Both the position numbers and the translations under genes were made by a program. From Halobacterium wangiae (GTDB lineage Archaea; Halobacteriota; Halobacteria; Halobacteriales; Halobacteriaceae), in contig NZ_CP089588.1 in the NCBI RefSeq assembly GCF_021249345.1, forward strand, positions 372,001 through 436,000: a DNA stretch of 64,000 bases, read 5' to 3'. Under the pieces are notes generated by a model, which ran no database searches, was not told the origin of the DNA, and saw only the letters and a list, made by a program, of their open reading frames with translations. Each line of letters opens with the position of its first letter. The first letter of the stretch is position 1. This document shows, piece by piece, positions 1 through 8,314 of this stretch.

Positions 1-546
1 CGCCCACTCCCTGGCGGGGCGGACGTCGACGACGTCGGGGGCGTCGTGTTCGCTGGCGTCCTGCTGGTGGAGGAAGACGTAGATGCCGTAGGTGGCCAGC
101 GGGAGGACGGCCAGCGTCGGCGTCAGGATCGCGGCCTCGTTGGTCCCGCCCGGGACGTACGTCGCGCCGAGCGCGAACACGATGAACAACACGAGGACGC
201 TGATGACGTAGAACTGGGCGTCCTTGTGCACGATGTCCCGGGTCGACTCGAGTTCCTCGCTGTAGATGGCCGACAGCGCCGGGATGACGAGCAGGTTGAA
301 GATGGCGCTCCCGACAATGGCGCCGACGCCCAGCGAGAACTCGCCGTGGATCACGGTGCTGATCGCCACCGAGCTGAGCTCAGGGAAACTCGACCCGACC
401 GCGACGACGATGGCGCCGTGGGCGGCGACCGGAAGGCCGTAGTGCCTGCTGAGTCGCTGGGCGGCCTGCTCGAAGTGACCGCTCCCCCGCCAGACGACGG
501 CCGTCGCGACAACCGCCAGGAGGAGCGGGACGAGAAGTTCGGTCAT
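1..546 (-). CDS. Sodium/calcium (CaCA) antiporter, C-terminus cut by window edge
   Basis: The first 182 codons of a membrane protein starting at ATG 546 and running off the window. An N-terminal hydrophobic helix (MTELLVPLLLAVVATAVVW) is followed by an alpha-repeat-like segment with GSSFPEL, and then a hydrophobic stretch with GAIVGSAIFNLLVIPALS. These are hallmarks of the Ca2+:cation antiporter superfamily, which exchanges Na+ or H+ for Ca2+ across the cytoplasmic membrane. Only the first half-repeat and a third hydrophobic segment are visible; the second alpha repeat should lie outside the window. The family call is solid; ion specificity cannot be read from this fragment. Confidence 0.85.
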   Translation of the reverse strand, partial: MTELLVPLLLAVVATAVVWRGSGHFEQAAQRLSRHYGLPVAAHGAIVVAVGSSFPELSSVAISTVIHGEFSLGVGAIVGSAIFNLLVIPALSAIYSEELESTRDIVHKDAQFYVISVLVLFIVFALGATYVPGGTNEAAILTPTLAVLPLATYGIYVFLHQQDASEHDAPDVVDVRPAREWA

Positions 547-671
547 TCACCGTGCGTTGTCGGTACACCGTGATATGCGTGTTCACCTCGAACGCGACCG
601 GCCAGCCCAACACCCAACGTCGTGGCTGCGTCCACTCGGACCGTCTGCTGGGTCGCTCCCAGGGACGCCGG

Positions 672-917
672 GGTCACGGAGACCGTTTCACGACCAGGAC
701 CGGAACGGAGACGGTCCGGAGGACGGCCGAGGCGACGCTCCCGAGGAGCTGGCGCCCCAGATTCGACCGTCCGTGCGACCCCATCACGACGAGGTCACGG
801 AGACCGTTTCACGACCAGGACCGGAACGGAGACGGTCCGGAGGACGGCCGAGGCGACGCTCCCGAGGAGCTGGCGCCCCAGATTCGACCGTCCGTGCGAC
901 CCCATCACGACGAGGTC
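672..917. repeat. 121-bp tandem duplication over the 3' end of the UspA gene
   Basis: The 125 bases at 672-796 are identical to those at 793-917, giving a period of 121 bp with a 4-bp shared GGTC at the junction. The gene-proximal copy (793-917) is the true 3' end of the universal stress gene. The distal copy (672-792) lies beyond the stop codon and repeats the codons for the last ATP-loop and C-terminus. 121 is not a multiple of three, so the extra copy is out of frame with the gene, but the stop codon at 795-797 precedes it. Perfect identity implies a recent event or gene conversion. Confidence 0.95.
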
Positions 918-1685
918 GACGTCGTTCGTCTCGACGTACTCGCGGACGCCGGCCGCGGCGCCCCGGTGGGACGTCGTCCGTTCGACGGCTTTCGTCACCG
1001 GCACGTCCGGGGCCGACTGCTCGATCTCGGCCGCGACCCCGTCGACGGCCTCCCGACCTCTCGCTTGCAGTCGCTCGACGAATTCCGGTTCGAGCCCCCC
1101 AGCGTTGAACAGGCCGCCCGCAGCCTGGAGGTCCACGACGTTCAGCACGTGGAGCTCCGAGCCGTACTGCCGTGCGATCGCGACGCCGTGTGGCGTCTCC
1201 CTGGCGGCGTTCTCGCTCCCGTCGGTCGGCAGAAGGACTCGCGAGTACGTCTCGTCGGTACCGGCGTCCGCCCCGGGCACGACGAACACGGGGATCTCGC
1301 TCCGGTGGAGGACCTGCTCGGTCACGCCGCCCAGGATCCGCCGACCTACCCCCGTCATCCCCTGCCGCCCGACGACGACGAGGTCGGCGTCCTGTTCTGC
1401 GGCGTACGTACCGATGCGGACTGCGGGCTTCCCCTCGGCCAGTTCCGTGGTGACCGGGTGGCCGACGTCCGCTGCCAGTTCCTCGACGTCAGCGAGGACT
1501 GCCTCCCCGCGCTCTCGCAGCCTCGTCTTCTCGCTGGCCGACCGCGTGAGGGCGAGCGCGTTCTGTTCGACGACGTGGAGCGCGTGGACGGTCGCGTCGA
1601 AGCGTCGGGCGAGTTCGAGGCCGCGCCTCGCCGCGTGCCTGGCTTCGTCGCTTCCGTCGACGGAGAGGAGGATGCGGTCGTACAT
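795..1685 (-). CDS. Tandem-domain universal stress protein (UspA family)
   Basis: A 296-residue cytoplasmic protein with two UspA domains (about 1-140 and 150-296). Each domain begins with a YDRILL/YSRVLLPTDGS-like strand and ends with the ATP-binding glycine loop: GRQGMTGVGRRILGG in the first and GSHGRSNLGRQLLGS in the second, followed by the PVxVV strand. UspA proteins bind ATP or other nucleotides and modulate stress survival; the target here is unknown. The start at MYDRILLSV was chosen because it begins the first beta strand. The last 40 codons lie in a tandem duplication; the coding copy keeps its TGA stop and is intact. Confidence 0.9.
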   Translation of the reverse strand: MYDRILLSVDGSDEARHAARRGLELARRFDATVHALHVVEQNALALTRSASEKTRLRERGEAVLADVEELAADVGHPVTTELAEGKPAVRIGTYAAEQDADLVVVGRQGMTGVGRRILGGVTEQVLHRSEIPVFVVPGADAGTDETYSRVLLPTDGSENAARETPHGVAIARQYGSELHVLNVVDLQAAGGLFNAGGLEPEFVERLQARGREAVDGVAAEIEQSAPDVPVTKAVERTTSHRGAAAGVREYVETNDVDLVVMGSHGRSNLGRQLLGSVASAVLRTVSVPVLVVKRSP

Positions 1686-1834
1686 CGGGTCACCGGGGAG
1701 TTCGTGCCCGACCCCCTTCACCGTTTGCCGCTGGAGGCCACAGGCGACCCGGTGTGAGCGCCCGACAGCGTCCTCACAGGCCGGTTACCACCTCACGCAG
1801 GCCGTCGGACCGTCATCACGGGCACGTGAGACGG

Positions 1835-2569
1835 TCAGTCGGCGGACTGCCCGGTCGACCGCGACTGCGTCACGCCCAGGGGGTCCCCCGACTCCGTCGC
1901 CGTCATCAATCGCAGGAACTGGCCTGCGTTCGTGAGGAGTTTGTTCTCCGCCTTCCGCAGGTGCTCCTCGTACGTCGAGCGAGCGACGGCGGTCTGTTCG
2001 GCCAGGTCGCGGAGCGACGTCCGCCGCGGCTGCTCGTAGTACCCGCTCTCGAGTGCGAGGCCGAGTGCCGCCAACTGTCGTTCGGTCACGTCCTCGAACA
2101 GCTGGTCGACCGGTGCGAGCATGCTGTGGGGGATCTGTTGTTCCGTGATCGCCGTCTTCGAGAGCAACTCGATGTCCCGGTCGTCTTCCAGGTTCCGGAG
2201 GAGCGCACGGACGTCCGCTTCGTCGAAGGCGATGACCGTGTAGTGTTCCCAGCCCTGGCGGTGGATGGTCGGAGGCTGGTAGAGGCAGTTGTACTCCTCG
2301 AAGCGCTCGATGATGGAGTCCTCGAGTGAGCAGAGACACGACTGCGTGACGACGTGGACGCCGGTGTCGTCGATAGACTCGTGGAGGACCGTCCCGATCC
2401 GGTCGATCTCGTCGAGCAACGCCTCGGTCGGCGACTCGGCGGACGTGATCTCGATCACCTGGCAGTCGCTCAGGTACCACTCGCGGATGGTGAGGTCCGG
2501 GTAGCGCTCCGATATCTCCCGGTAGGGACACTCGTGCCGGACGCGGAACGAGGTTTCGTAGAGGCTCAT
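1835..2569 (-). CDS. Bat-type (HTH_10) transcriptional regulator
   Basis: A 244-residue regulator. The C-terminal ~60 residues (starting LTERQLAALGLALESGYY, then RRTSLRDLAEQTAVARSTY) match the HTH_10 domain of bacterio-opsin-activator-like proteins of haloarchaea. The N-terminal ~170 residues form the variable sensor region typical of the family, with the short start MSLYETSFRVRHECPYREIS. It is divergent from, and 89 bp away from, the rhodanese/MBL gene at 2659, so it probably controls that gene and the transporter behind it. An in-frame ATG at 2611 would add 14 residues that look like untranslated sequence. The ligand is unknown. Confidence 0.85.
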   Translation of the reverse strand: MSLYETSFRVRHECPYREISERYPDLTIREWYLSDCQVIEITSAESPTEALLDEIDRIGTVLHESIDDTGVHVVTQSCLCSLEDSIIERFEEYNCLYQPPTIHRQGWEHYTVIAFDEADVRALLRNLEDDRDIELLSKTAITEQQIPHSMLAPVDQLFEDVTERQLAALGLALESGYYEQPRRTSLRDLAEQTAVARSTYEEHLRKAENKLLTNAGQFLRLMTATESGDPLGVTQSRSTGQSAD

Positions 2570-2658
2570 ACGAGTACAGATGTACCGGCGAGGAGTAACT
2601 GTGCCGGTCATGTCCGGCAGTACCTATACGCGTGTAGTTCCGCTAGGAGTGACCAGTG

Positions 2659-3771
2659 ATGTCGGAGATCGACCCAGAGACTCTCGCTGAACGAGTACAG
2701 ACCGACGGCGACGACCTGCTCGTCCTGGACATCCGTCACGAGTCGGAGTACGACGACTGGCACGTCCCGGGCAGCGTCAACGTCGACGTGTACGACGAAC
2801 TGGTCGACGACCCCGACGCGGCGACGGACGAACTCGTCGACCTCCCCGAGGACCGGGAGATCGTCACCGTCTGCACCGCCGGCGTCGTCTCCAAGACGGC
2901 GACGGACCTCCTCCAGGACCTCGGCTACGACGCCGAGACGCTCGTCGACGGACTGAACGGCTGGAGTCGCGTCCACCGTCACGCGGCGGTCCCGGCGAAC
3001 CTCGACGGCTCACTCGTCCAGATCTCTCGGCCGGGAAAGGGCTGCCTCTCTCACCTCCTCGTTTCCGACGGAGACGCCGTCGTGTTCGACCCGTCGCACT
3101 ACGTCGAAGAGTACGAGGCGATCGTCGACGACTACGACACGGAACTCGTCGGGGTCTTCGACACGCACGCACACGCCGACCACGTCTCTGGCGCTACCGA
3201 CCTCGCCGAGCGTCACGACGTCCCGTACTACCTCCACCCGGCGGACGCGCTCGCTCTCGACGCGACTCCGGTCGAGGACGGACAGACCGTGTCGGTCGGC
3301 CATCTCGACGTCACGGTCGTTCACACGCCTGGACACAGCGAGGGAAGCGTCTCGATCGACGTCGACGGCGTGGCACTGCTCACGGGCGACACGCTCTTCC
3401 ACGAGAGCGTGGGGCGCGTCGAACTCGGCGTCGAGGCAGGTATCGAGGACGCCGACGTCGAGGGGAACGCCGCCACGCTGTACGAGAGCCTCGAGCGGTT
3501 GCAAGACCGGTCGGACGACGCAGTTGTGCTACCCGCGCACGACCCCGGCTCACCCGAACCACCGGTGACCGCGACCCTCGGAACCGTCCGCGAACGGAAC
3601 GCAGACCTCGGTCGCGACCGCGAGGAGTTCGTCCGGGAACTCGCGTCCGACGTCCCGGACCACCCGCCGAACTTCGAGCGCGTCAAGCGGACGAACGTCG
3701 GGGAGGAGTCGGTTCCCGTCGACGAACTGGCCGACCTCGAACTGGGGCCCAACAACTGTGCAGCGGAGTAA
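2659..3771 (+). CDS. Rhodanese - metallo-beta-lactamase fusion (persulfide dioxygenase-like)
   Basis: A 370-residue fusion. Residues 1-105 are a rhodanese domain with the persulfide-forming Cys72 in VCTAGVVSKT. Residues ~115-330 are a metallo-beta-lactamase domain with THAHADHVSG (H170, H172, D174, H175) and later metal ligands HTPGHSEGS and LLTGDTLF. This arrangement resembles ETHE1/Blh-type enzymes that oxidise glutathione or other low-molecular-weight persulfides to sulfite, linked to a sulfurtransferase. Here the rhodanese comes first. A GTG three bases upstream (2656) is an alternative start. Three bases separate its stop from the MFS gene, so they are cotranscribed. The role in persulfide or sulfide detoxification is inferred. 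Confidence 0.85.
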   Translation: MSEIDPETLAERVQTDGDDLLVLDIRHESEYDDWHVPGSVNVDVYDELVDDPDAATDELVDLPEDREIVTVCTAGVVSKTATDLLQDLGYDAETLVDGLNGWSRVHRHAAVPANLDGSLVQISRPGKGCLSHLLVSDGDAVVFDPSHYVEEYEAIVDDYDTELVGVFDTHAHADHVSGATDLAERHDVPYYLHPADALALDATPVEDGQTVSVGHLDVTVVHTPGHSEGSVSIDVDGVALLTGDTLFHESVGRVELGVEAGIEDADVEGNAATLYESLERLQDRSDDAVVLPAHDPGSPEPPVTATLGTVRERNADLGRDREEFVRELASDVPDHPPNFERVKRTNVGEESVPVDELADLELGPNNCAAE

Positions 3772-3774
3772 CCC

Positions 3775-5064
3775 ATGAGCACGCCAACCGAACTCGAACA
3801 GGGAATCCGCGAGCACCTCGGACAGTTCTCGCTGCACGTCCTCCTAGTGTTCGCGACTGGGCTGACTATCGGGTCCGAGCGAGCAGTCGTGCCCGTCCTG
3901 GGGCGCGACGTCCTCGGCGTCGAGTCGCTGCTGGTCATCGGCTCGTTCGTCGTCTCGTTCGGCATCGTGAAGTCGATCCTCAACCTCTACGCCGGGAAGT
4001 GGGGCGAGGAGTACGGCCGGAAGCCAGTGCTCGTCCTCGGGTGGCTGACGGCGCTCCCGCTCCCGGTCATCCTCATTTTCGCGCCCAGCTGGGGCTGGAT
4101 CACGGTCGGGAACGTCCTGCTCGGTGTCAACCAGGCGCTCACCTGGAGCATGGCGATCAACGCCAAGATCGACCTCGCGAGCCCCGACCAGCGCGGGCTC
4201 GCGGTCGGCATCGACGAGGCGTTCGGCTACACAGGCGTCGCCGCGGGCGCCTGGGTCACGGGCCTCATCGCCGGCCAGTGGAGTCTCCGGCCGGAGCCGT
4301 TCTACTTCCTCGCCGTCGTCGTCGTGCTGGCGTTGCTCGTCTCGATATTCCTCATCGAGGAGACGGTCCAGTACGCGCGGGCCGAGGGGGACGACGACCA
4401 CCACGACGCGAACCTCCCGTTCGACGAGGTGCTGAAGCGTGCGACCTACGGAGACAGGACGCTGTTCGCCGCGGCGCAGGCCGGCCACGTCGAGAACTTC
4501 GTGGACACACTGTTCTGGATCGCGGTGCCGCTGTACCTCACGAGCCATGGGCTCGGCATCGCCGCAGTCGCTGTCGTCATCGGCGTCCACAGTGCGATGT
4601 ACTTCCTCCAGATAGCGACCGGCGGCCTCGCGGACCGCATCGGTCGCCGTCCACCCGTCGTCGCCGGGATGTTCCTCGCGGGCGCAGGCGTCCTCGGAAT
4701 GGTGCTCGTCGACGGCTACCTCCAGTGGGCCGTCCTGGCCGCCGTCTCCGGGCTGGGGATGGCGTTGCTGTACCCGAACCTGATGACGGTTCCGAGCGAC
4801 GCGGCACACCCGTCGTGGCGGTCGGCCGGCATGGGCGTCTACCGGATGTGGCGGGACGCCGGCTACGCCGTCGGCGCCGTCCTCATCGGGCTCTCGATGG
4901 AGTTCGTGAACGCCGAAGCGGCCTTCTACGTGACGGGGGGACTGATGTTCCTCTCCGGTGCGGTCGTCTACCTCTGGATGGAGGAGACCCATCCGGAGTT
5001 CGGGACCCACGAACCGCCGGCGCCGGCGGTGGACGTGACGGATGCGTCCCCGACGGACGACTGA
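3775..5064 (+). CDS. MFS transporter
   Basis: A 429-residue integral membrane protein with about 12 predicted transmembrane segments in two halves. The loop between helices 2 and 3 carries GEEYGRKPVLVLGW, and the equivalent loop in the second half carries GGLADRIGRRPPVV; both are the MFS signature (GxLaDrxGRkxxl). A hydrophilic acidic loop near residues 200-215 (GDDDHHDANL) separates the halves. It starts 3 bp after the rhodanese/MBL gene and is therefore in the same operon, which suggests export or uptake of a sulfur species or another toxic anion. The substrate cannot be deduced from the sequence. Confidence 0.88.
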   Translation: MSTPTELEQGIREHLGQFSLHVLLVFATGLTIGSERAVVPVLGRDVLGVESLLVIGSFVVSFGIVKSILNLYAGKWGEEYGRKPVLVLGWLTALPLPVILIFAPSWGWITVGNVLLGVNQALTWSMAINAKIDLASPDQRGLAVGIDEAFGYTGVAAGAWVTGLIAGQWSLRPEPFYFLAVVVVLALLVSIFLIEETVQYARAEGDDDHHDANLPFDEVLKRATYGDRTLFAAAQAGHVENFVDTLFWIAVPLYLTSHGLGIAAVAVVIGVHSAMYFLQIATGGLADRIGRRPPVVAGMFLAGAGVLGMVLVDGYLQWAVLAAVSGLGMALLYPNLMTVPSDAAHPSWRSAGMGVYRMWRDAGYAVGAVLIGLSMEFVNAEAAFYVTGGLMFLSGAVVYLWMEETHPEFGTHEPPAPAVDVTDASPTDD

Positions 5065-5185
5065 CCAGGGACCCGGGGCGAAGACGCGGCGCTGCCGGAA
5101 TCGGTCACTGGCTCCGGTGAGCGAGTGGCGAGTCCACCAGTCCGGGTCGACATACAAGTAGTCGCTCCACGTCTCTCCATGTGGG

Positions 5186-5446
5186 ATGTCAGCACGCACC
5201 TTCCGCCCGCTGGCCGACTTTGGGACGCGTTCGCTCGTCACGCACGCGATAATGGCCGCGACGTTCCTGGGTGCGGTCGGGTCGGCGTTCCTCGTGGAGG
5301 GACAACTCCGGACCGTCACGTTCGTCGCGCTCGTGAGCTTCACGGCCGGCGTCTGGGTCTGCCAGTCCGTCCACTCGCTCGGCAACTCGTTCACCGACGA
5401 CGACTACCAGGGAGTCCTCAGGACGGTCCTCGACCATGGCGACTGA
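5186..5446 (+). CDS. Small two-helix membrane protein
   Basis: An 86-residue protein with two hydrophobic segments (roughly residues 16-38 and 43-65) and a polar C-terminal tail ending YQGVLRTVLDHGD. No characterised family was recognised. An A/T-rich box (GACATACAAG) lies about 30 bases before the ATG, as expected for a leaderless haloarchaeal transcript. The 3' end overlaps the next small membrane gene by 11 bases, so the two are likely translated together. Function unknown. Confidence 0.65.
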   Translation: MSARTFRPLADFGTRSLVTHAIMAATFLGAVGSAFLVEGQLRTVTFVALVSFTAGVWVCQSVHSLGNSFTDDDYQGVLRTVLDHGD

Positions 5447-5663
5447 CAGGGAGACAACGACAGGCGACGACCCGCTCCCGGTCGGCCGATTCGGGCGCAT
5501 CCTCGTGTTGATAGCGTTCGTCAGCGGCGTCTTCGTGCTCTCGGCGATGGTCGCGCTCCCGAGCGAACTGGAGTCACTCGCCACCGTGTTCGTCGGCGCC
5601 GTCGCGATGGTCACCGTGATGGTCGCCTTCCTCGTCTCGGTGGCGGGCTATGTCGAGGAGTGA
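5436..5663 (+). CDS. Small two-helix membrane protein
   Basis: A 75-residue protein: a short acidic cytoplasmic-type head (MATDRETTTGDDPLPVGRF), two hydrophobic helices (about 22-43 and 49-71) and the end GYVEE. It overlaps the preceding small membrane gene by 11 bp, suggesting that the two form a hetero-oligomer or at least a transcriptional unit. No family with a known function was recognised. It is convergent with mutY, 26 bp away. Confidence 0.65.
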   Translation: MATDRETTTGDDPLPVGRFGRILVLIAFVSGVFVLSAMVALPSELESLATVFVGAVAMVTVMVAFLVSVAGYVEE

Positions 5664-5689
5664 GTGTCTGTAGGTGTCCAGGGAGGGCG

Positions 5690-6613
5690 CTACTTTCGGA
5701 GTCGCGCCGTCGTCCCGTCGTCCGACTCGGCCACCGCGACCAGTCCGTCGGCCTCCAGGTCCGCGAGCAGTTCTCTGAGCCACTCCCGGCCGCCGTCGCC
5801 GTCGGGCGTGTAGTCGACGCGCACCCGGGGGCCGAGTTCGTCGAGTTCGAGGTCGCCGTGCTCGCGAAGCGCACCGACGACGCGACCGCGCTTCTGCCGA
5901 CGGCTCCCCTCGAACGTCGACTGCTGGGGGACGTCGGGCGCCGAGAAGTCCCCCGAGGCGTACGCCAAACACCACTCGCGCCACGGACAGGCGGCGGCGT
6001 TGCACTTCGGGGTCTTCCCGCAGGCCACCCCGCCGAGTTCCATGATGGCGTTGTTCCAGACCCGGGACTCCCCCTCGGGCATGAGTTCGTTCGCGGCGTC
6101 CTCGAACACCGCGTCGTCGTCGGGGACGTCGAAGGCGCGGTAGAGCACGCGCTTGACGTTCGTGTCCACGACGGCGTCCCCGTTGTCGAACGCGAACGAC
6201 GCGACGGCGTTGGCCGTGTACGGTCCGACGCCCATCAGTTCGGCGAGTTCGTCGGGGGTGTCCGGGAACTCGCCGCCGTAGTCGTCTTCGACCTGCTGGG
6301 CGGCCTCGTGCAGGTACGTCGCGCGGTTGTTGTAGCCGAGACTGTTCGCCGACCAGAACCCCACGACGTCGGCGCGGTCGGCGGCCGCCAGGTCGGCGGT
6401 GGTCGGCCACCGTTCGAGGAACGCCGCCCACGCCTCCTCGACGCGGGAGAGCTGGGTCTGCTGGCTCATCACCTCCGAGACCAGAATCTCGTAGGGGTCG
6501 GTCGTCTCCCGCCACGGGAACTCGCGGTGGTCGGTCTCGTACCACGAGACGAGCGCGTCGCGCACGGCGTCGACGTCCTCCGGGAGCGCCCACTCGCCCT
6601 CACCGTCGGTCAT
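5690..6613 (-). CDS. mutY: A/G-specific adenine DNA glycosylase (MutY family)
   Basis: A 307-residue HhH-GPD base-excision enzyme that removes adenine opposite 8-oxoguanine. Near the N-terminus FPWRETTDPYEILVSEVMSQQT contains the MutY EVM-QQT segment with the catalytic Glu. The helix-hairpin-helix is LMGVGPYTANAV, and the catalytic Asp lies in VVDTNVKRVL. The [4Fe-4S] cluster loop has four Cys in the order C-x5-C-x4-C-x5-C (ACGKTPKC then AACPWREWC), slightly different from the bacterial C-x6-C-x2-C-x5-C spacing. The C-terminal part is shorter than the bacterial MutT-like 8-oxoG recognition domain and resembles a winged helix, as is usual in haloarchaea. Confidence 0.93.
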   Translation of the reverse strand: MTDGEGEWALPEDVDAVRDALVSWYETDHREFPWRETTDPYEILVSEVMSQQTQLSRVEEAWAAFLERWPTTADLAAADRADVVGFWSANSLGYNNRATYLHEAAQQVEDDYGGEFPDTPDELAELMGVGPYTANAVASFAFDNGDAVVDTNVKRVLYRAFDVPDDDAVFEDAANELMPEGESRVWNNAIMELGGVACGKTPKCNAAACPWREWCLAYASGDFSAPDVPQQSTFEGSRRQKRGRVVGALREHGDLELDELGPRVRVDYTPDGDGGREWLRELLADLEADGLVAVAESDDGTTARLRK

Positions 6614-6724
6614 ATGCCCCCGGTTTGGTGGGTGCCGCGCTTAGGGGTGGTGGTTCGAGGCGCCCTCGCGCCCCGGGAGAACGGCCACGGTAGTTAAGCA
6701 CTGGCCGACAGAACGTCGACACGT

Positions 6725-7471
6725 ATGCAGCGACGACCACTCGCCACACTGTGCGTCGCCGCCCTCCTCGTCACCGCCGGCTGTGCCGGGCTCACTGGGG
6801 ACGACGGTGGCGCGAGCGACGCCGAACAGCTGAGGGACGACGCGACGGCCGCGATGGAGGACGTCGACACGTACCGCATGGAGATGGTGATGAACATCAC
6901 GGCGAACGGCCGGACGGTATCGATGTCCCAGGACGGCGTCTTCGACCACGAGGCTCGGAAGGCCCGCCTGGACATGTCGGTCTACGGGACCGAGGCGGTC
7001 GCCTACATGGACGGCGACACGATGTACGTGAAGGCCAACGGTGGCTGGCAGACCCAGGACCTCTCCGAGCAGCGCCCCTGGGAGTCCGGCAACGGCATCA
7101 CCCAGCAGCGGAACGTCCTCGAGTCCGGCGACGTCTCCGTCGAGGGGACGGAGACCGTCGACGGCGTCGAGACGACCGTCCTCGCCGTCGACCCCGACGA
7201 GGGCGAGCTGAAGGAGCTGCTCGCCCAGCAGCAGAGCCAGGGCTTCGAGGGCATCACCATCGAGGACGCGACGTACAGGCTCTACGTCGCCGACGACACC
7301 GACCTCCCGCGGAAGATGGAGATGACCATGAACATGTCCGCGGACGGGCAGTCCGCCGAGGCGGAGATGACCGCGTACTTCTCGGCGTACGGCGAGCCCG
7401 TGAACGTCACCGTCCCCGAGCAGGCGACCGCTGGCGCCGTCGTCTTCGCGTCACCGAGCGTCGCGGCGTGA
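6725..7471 (+). CDS. Secreted lipoprotein, LolA-like/DUF6612-type
   Basis: A 248-residue protein with an N-terminal signal peptide and a lipobox (LLVTAGCAGL), so it should be lipid-anchored on the outer face of the membrane. The mature part is rich in Asp/Glu, Thr and Met, with alternating beta-strand patterns such as YRMEMVMNITANG, DTMYVKANGGW and YRLYVADDTDLP. That resembles LolA-like or outer-membrane-lipoprotein-sorting folds seen in many haloarchaeal lipoproteins. Function unknown. It is divergent from mutY, with about 110 bp between the starts. Confidence 0.8.
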   Translation: MQRRPLATLCVAALLVTAGCAGLTGDDGGASDAEQLRDDATAAMEDVDTYRMEMVMNITANGRTVSMSQDGVFDHEARKARLDMSVYGTEAVAYMDGDTMYVKANGGWQTQDLSEQRPWESGNGITQQRNVLESGDVSVEGTETVDGVETTVLAVDPDEGELKELLAQQQSQGFEGITIEDATYRLYVADDTDLPRKMEMTMNMSADGQSAEAEMTAYFSAYGEPVNVTVPEQATAGAVVFASPSVAA

Positions 7472-7514
7472 CGACACGGGAAGGCCTATCCCCTCGCCGC
7501 GGCATGCATCCAGT

Positions 7515-7829
7515 ATGAGCCTGGACGACCTCGAGACCGACGTCGAACTGGCGTTCGACGACCTCGGCGACTACGAGTTCCTCGACCGCGAGAGCCGGCA
7601 GGAGCTGGCGATGCTGACCGCCGCCCTCGACGCCGACACGGACGAACTGCTCCGGCGGGCGGTCCACCTGCTGTTCCAGTCCACGACGGACACCGGCCGC
7701 CTCGACTTCCACCTGCGCTCGACGTACGACGTCACCTACGACGAGTACCTCTCCGGGATGACGTACGGCGAGATGACCGGCGCCGACCAGTTCGCGAGCG
7801 GCGACGACGACCGGCGCTACCAGTTCTGA
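7515..7829 (+). CDS. Conserved haloarchaeal hypothetical protein
   Basis: A 104-residue, very acidic, mostly helical soluble protein that opens MSLDDLETDVELAFDDLGDY and ends GDDDRRYQF. No signal peptide, membrane helix or metal-binding motif was seen. A helical segment RQELAMLTAALDADTDELLRRAVHLLF could mediate dimerisation. It lies between a lipoprotein and a halocyanin on the same strand but with separate intergenic gaps. No characterised family was recognised; the codon pattern and acidic character match its neighbours, supporting a real gene. Confidence 0.7.
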   Translation: MSLDDLETDVELAFDDLGDYEFLDRESRQELAMLTAALDADTDELLRRAVHLLFQSTTDTGRLDFHLRSTYDVTYDEYLSGMTYGEMTGADQFASGDDDRRYQF

Positions 7830-7885
7830 CGCTCCACCGGGCCGAAGCCGACCGGCTTAAATCCCCGCTACCCCCAGAACGACGC

Positions 7886-8296
7886 ATGCGACAGCGAACG
7901 CGACGAGACGTGTTGCGCGCGACCGGCGCCGTCGGGCTGACGGCCGCCGTCGCTGGCTGCCTCGGGAGTGGGGACAGCGAGGACGTCGAGGCCCTCGACG
8001 CCCCCGACGGGACGGAGGTCGTGGAGGTCGGGCCCGACGGCAACAACAGCTACGCGCCGGACTCGCTGACCGTCGCGCCCGGGACGCCCGTCCGCTTCGT
8101 CTGGCTCTCCGGCGGCCACAACCTCGCGGTCACCGGCCAGCCCGCCGACGCCGAGTGGGCGGGACACGACCCGCTGGAGAGCCGCGGGTTCTCCCACGAG
8201 CACACGTTCCAGGTGCCGGGTCGCTACGAGTACGTCTGTACGCCCCACCAGGAGTTCGGGATGCGCGGCGTGGTCGTCGTCGAAGCGGAGGAATAG
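7886..8296 (+). CDS. Halocyanin-like blue copper lipoprotein
   Basis: A 136-residue protein with a Tat-style head (RTRRDVLRATG), a hydrophobic stretch and a lipobox with Cys25 (AVAGCLG), then a plastocyanin fold. Candidate type-1 copper ligands are His78 (GGHNL), Cys118 and His121 (YVCTPHQE) and Met126 (FGM). Halocyanins shuttle electrons on the outer face of the haloarchaeal membrane. Only one copper domain is present. An A/T-rich box (GGCTTAAATCC) about 30 bases before the ATG supports this start. Confidence 0.9.
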   Translation: MRQRTRRDVLRATGAVGLTAAVAGCLGSGDSEDVEALDAPDGTEVVEVGPDGNNSYAPDSLTVAPGTPVRFVWLSGGHNLAVTGQPADAEWAGHDPLESRGFSHEHTFQVPGRYEYVCTPHQEFGMRGVVVVEAEE

Positions 8297-8314
8297 AGCG
8301 AGGCGGTCGCGGTC

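Noticed and set aside
552-1935. Long open frames on the plus strand over the UspA gene
   Set aside because: They are opposite-strand shadows in GC-rich DNA, with low-complexity Arg/Pro/Ser-rich translations and no domain; the UspA gene on the minus strand explains the region.
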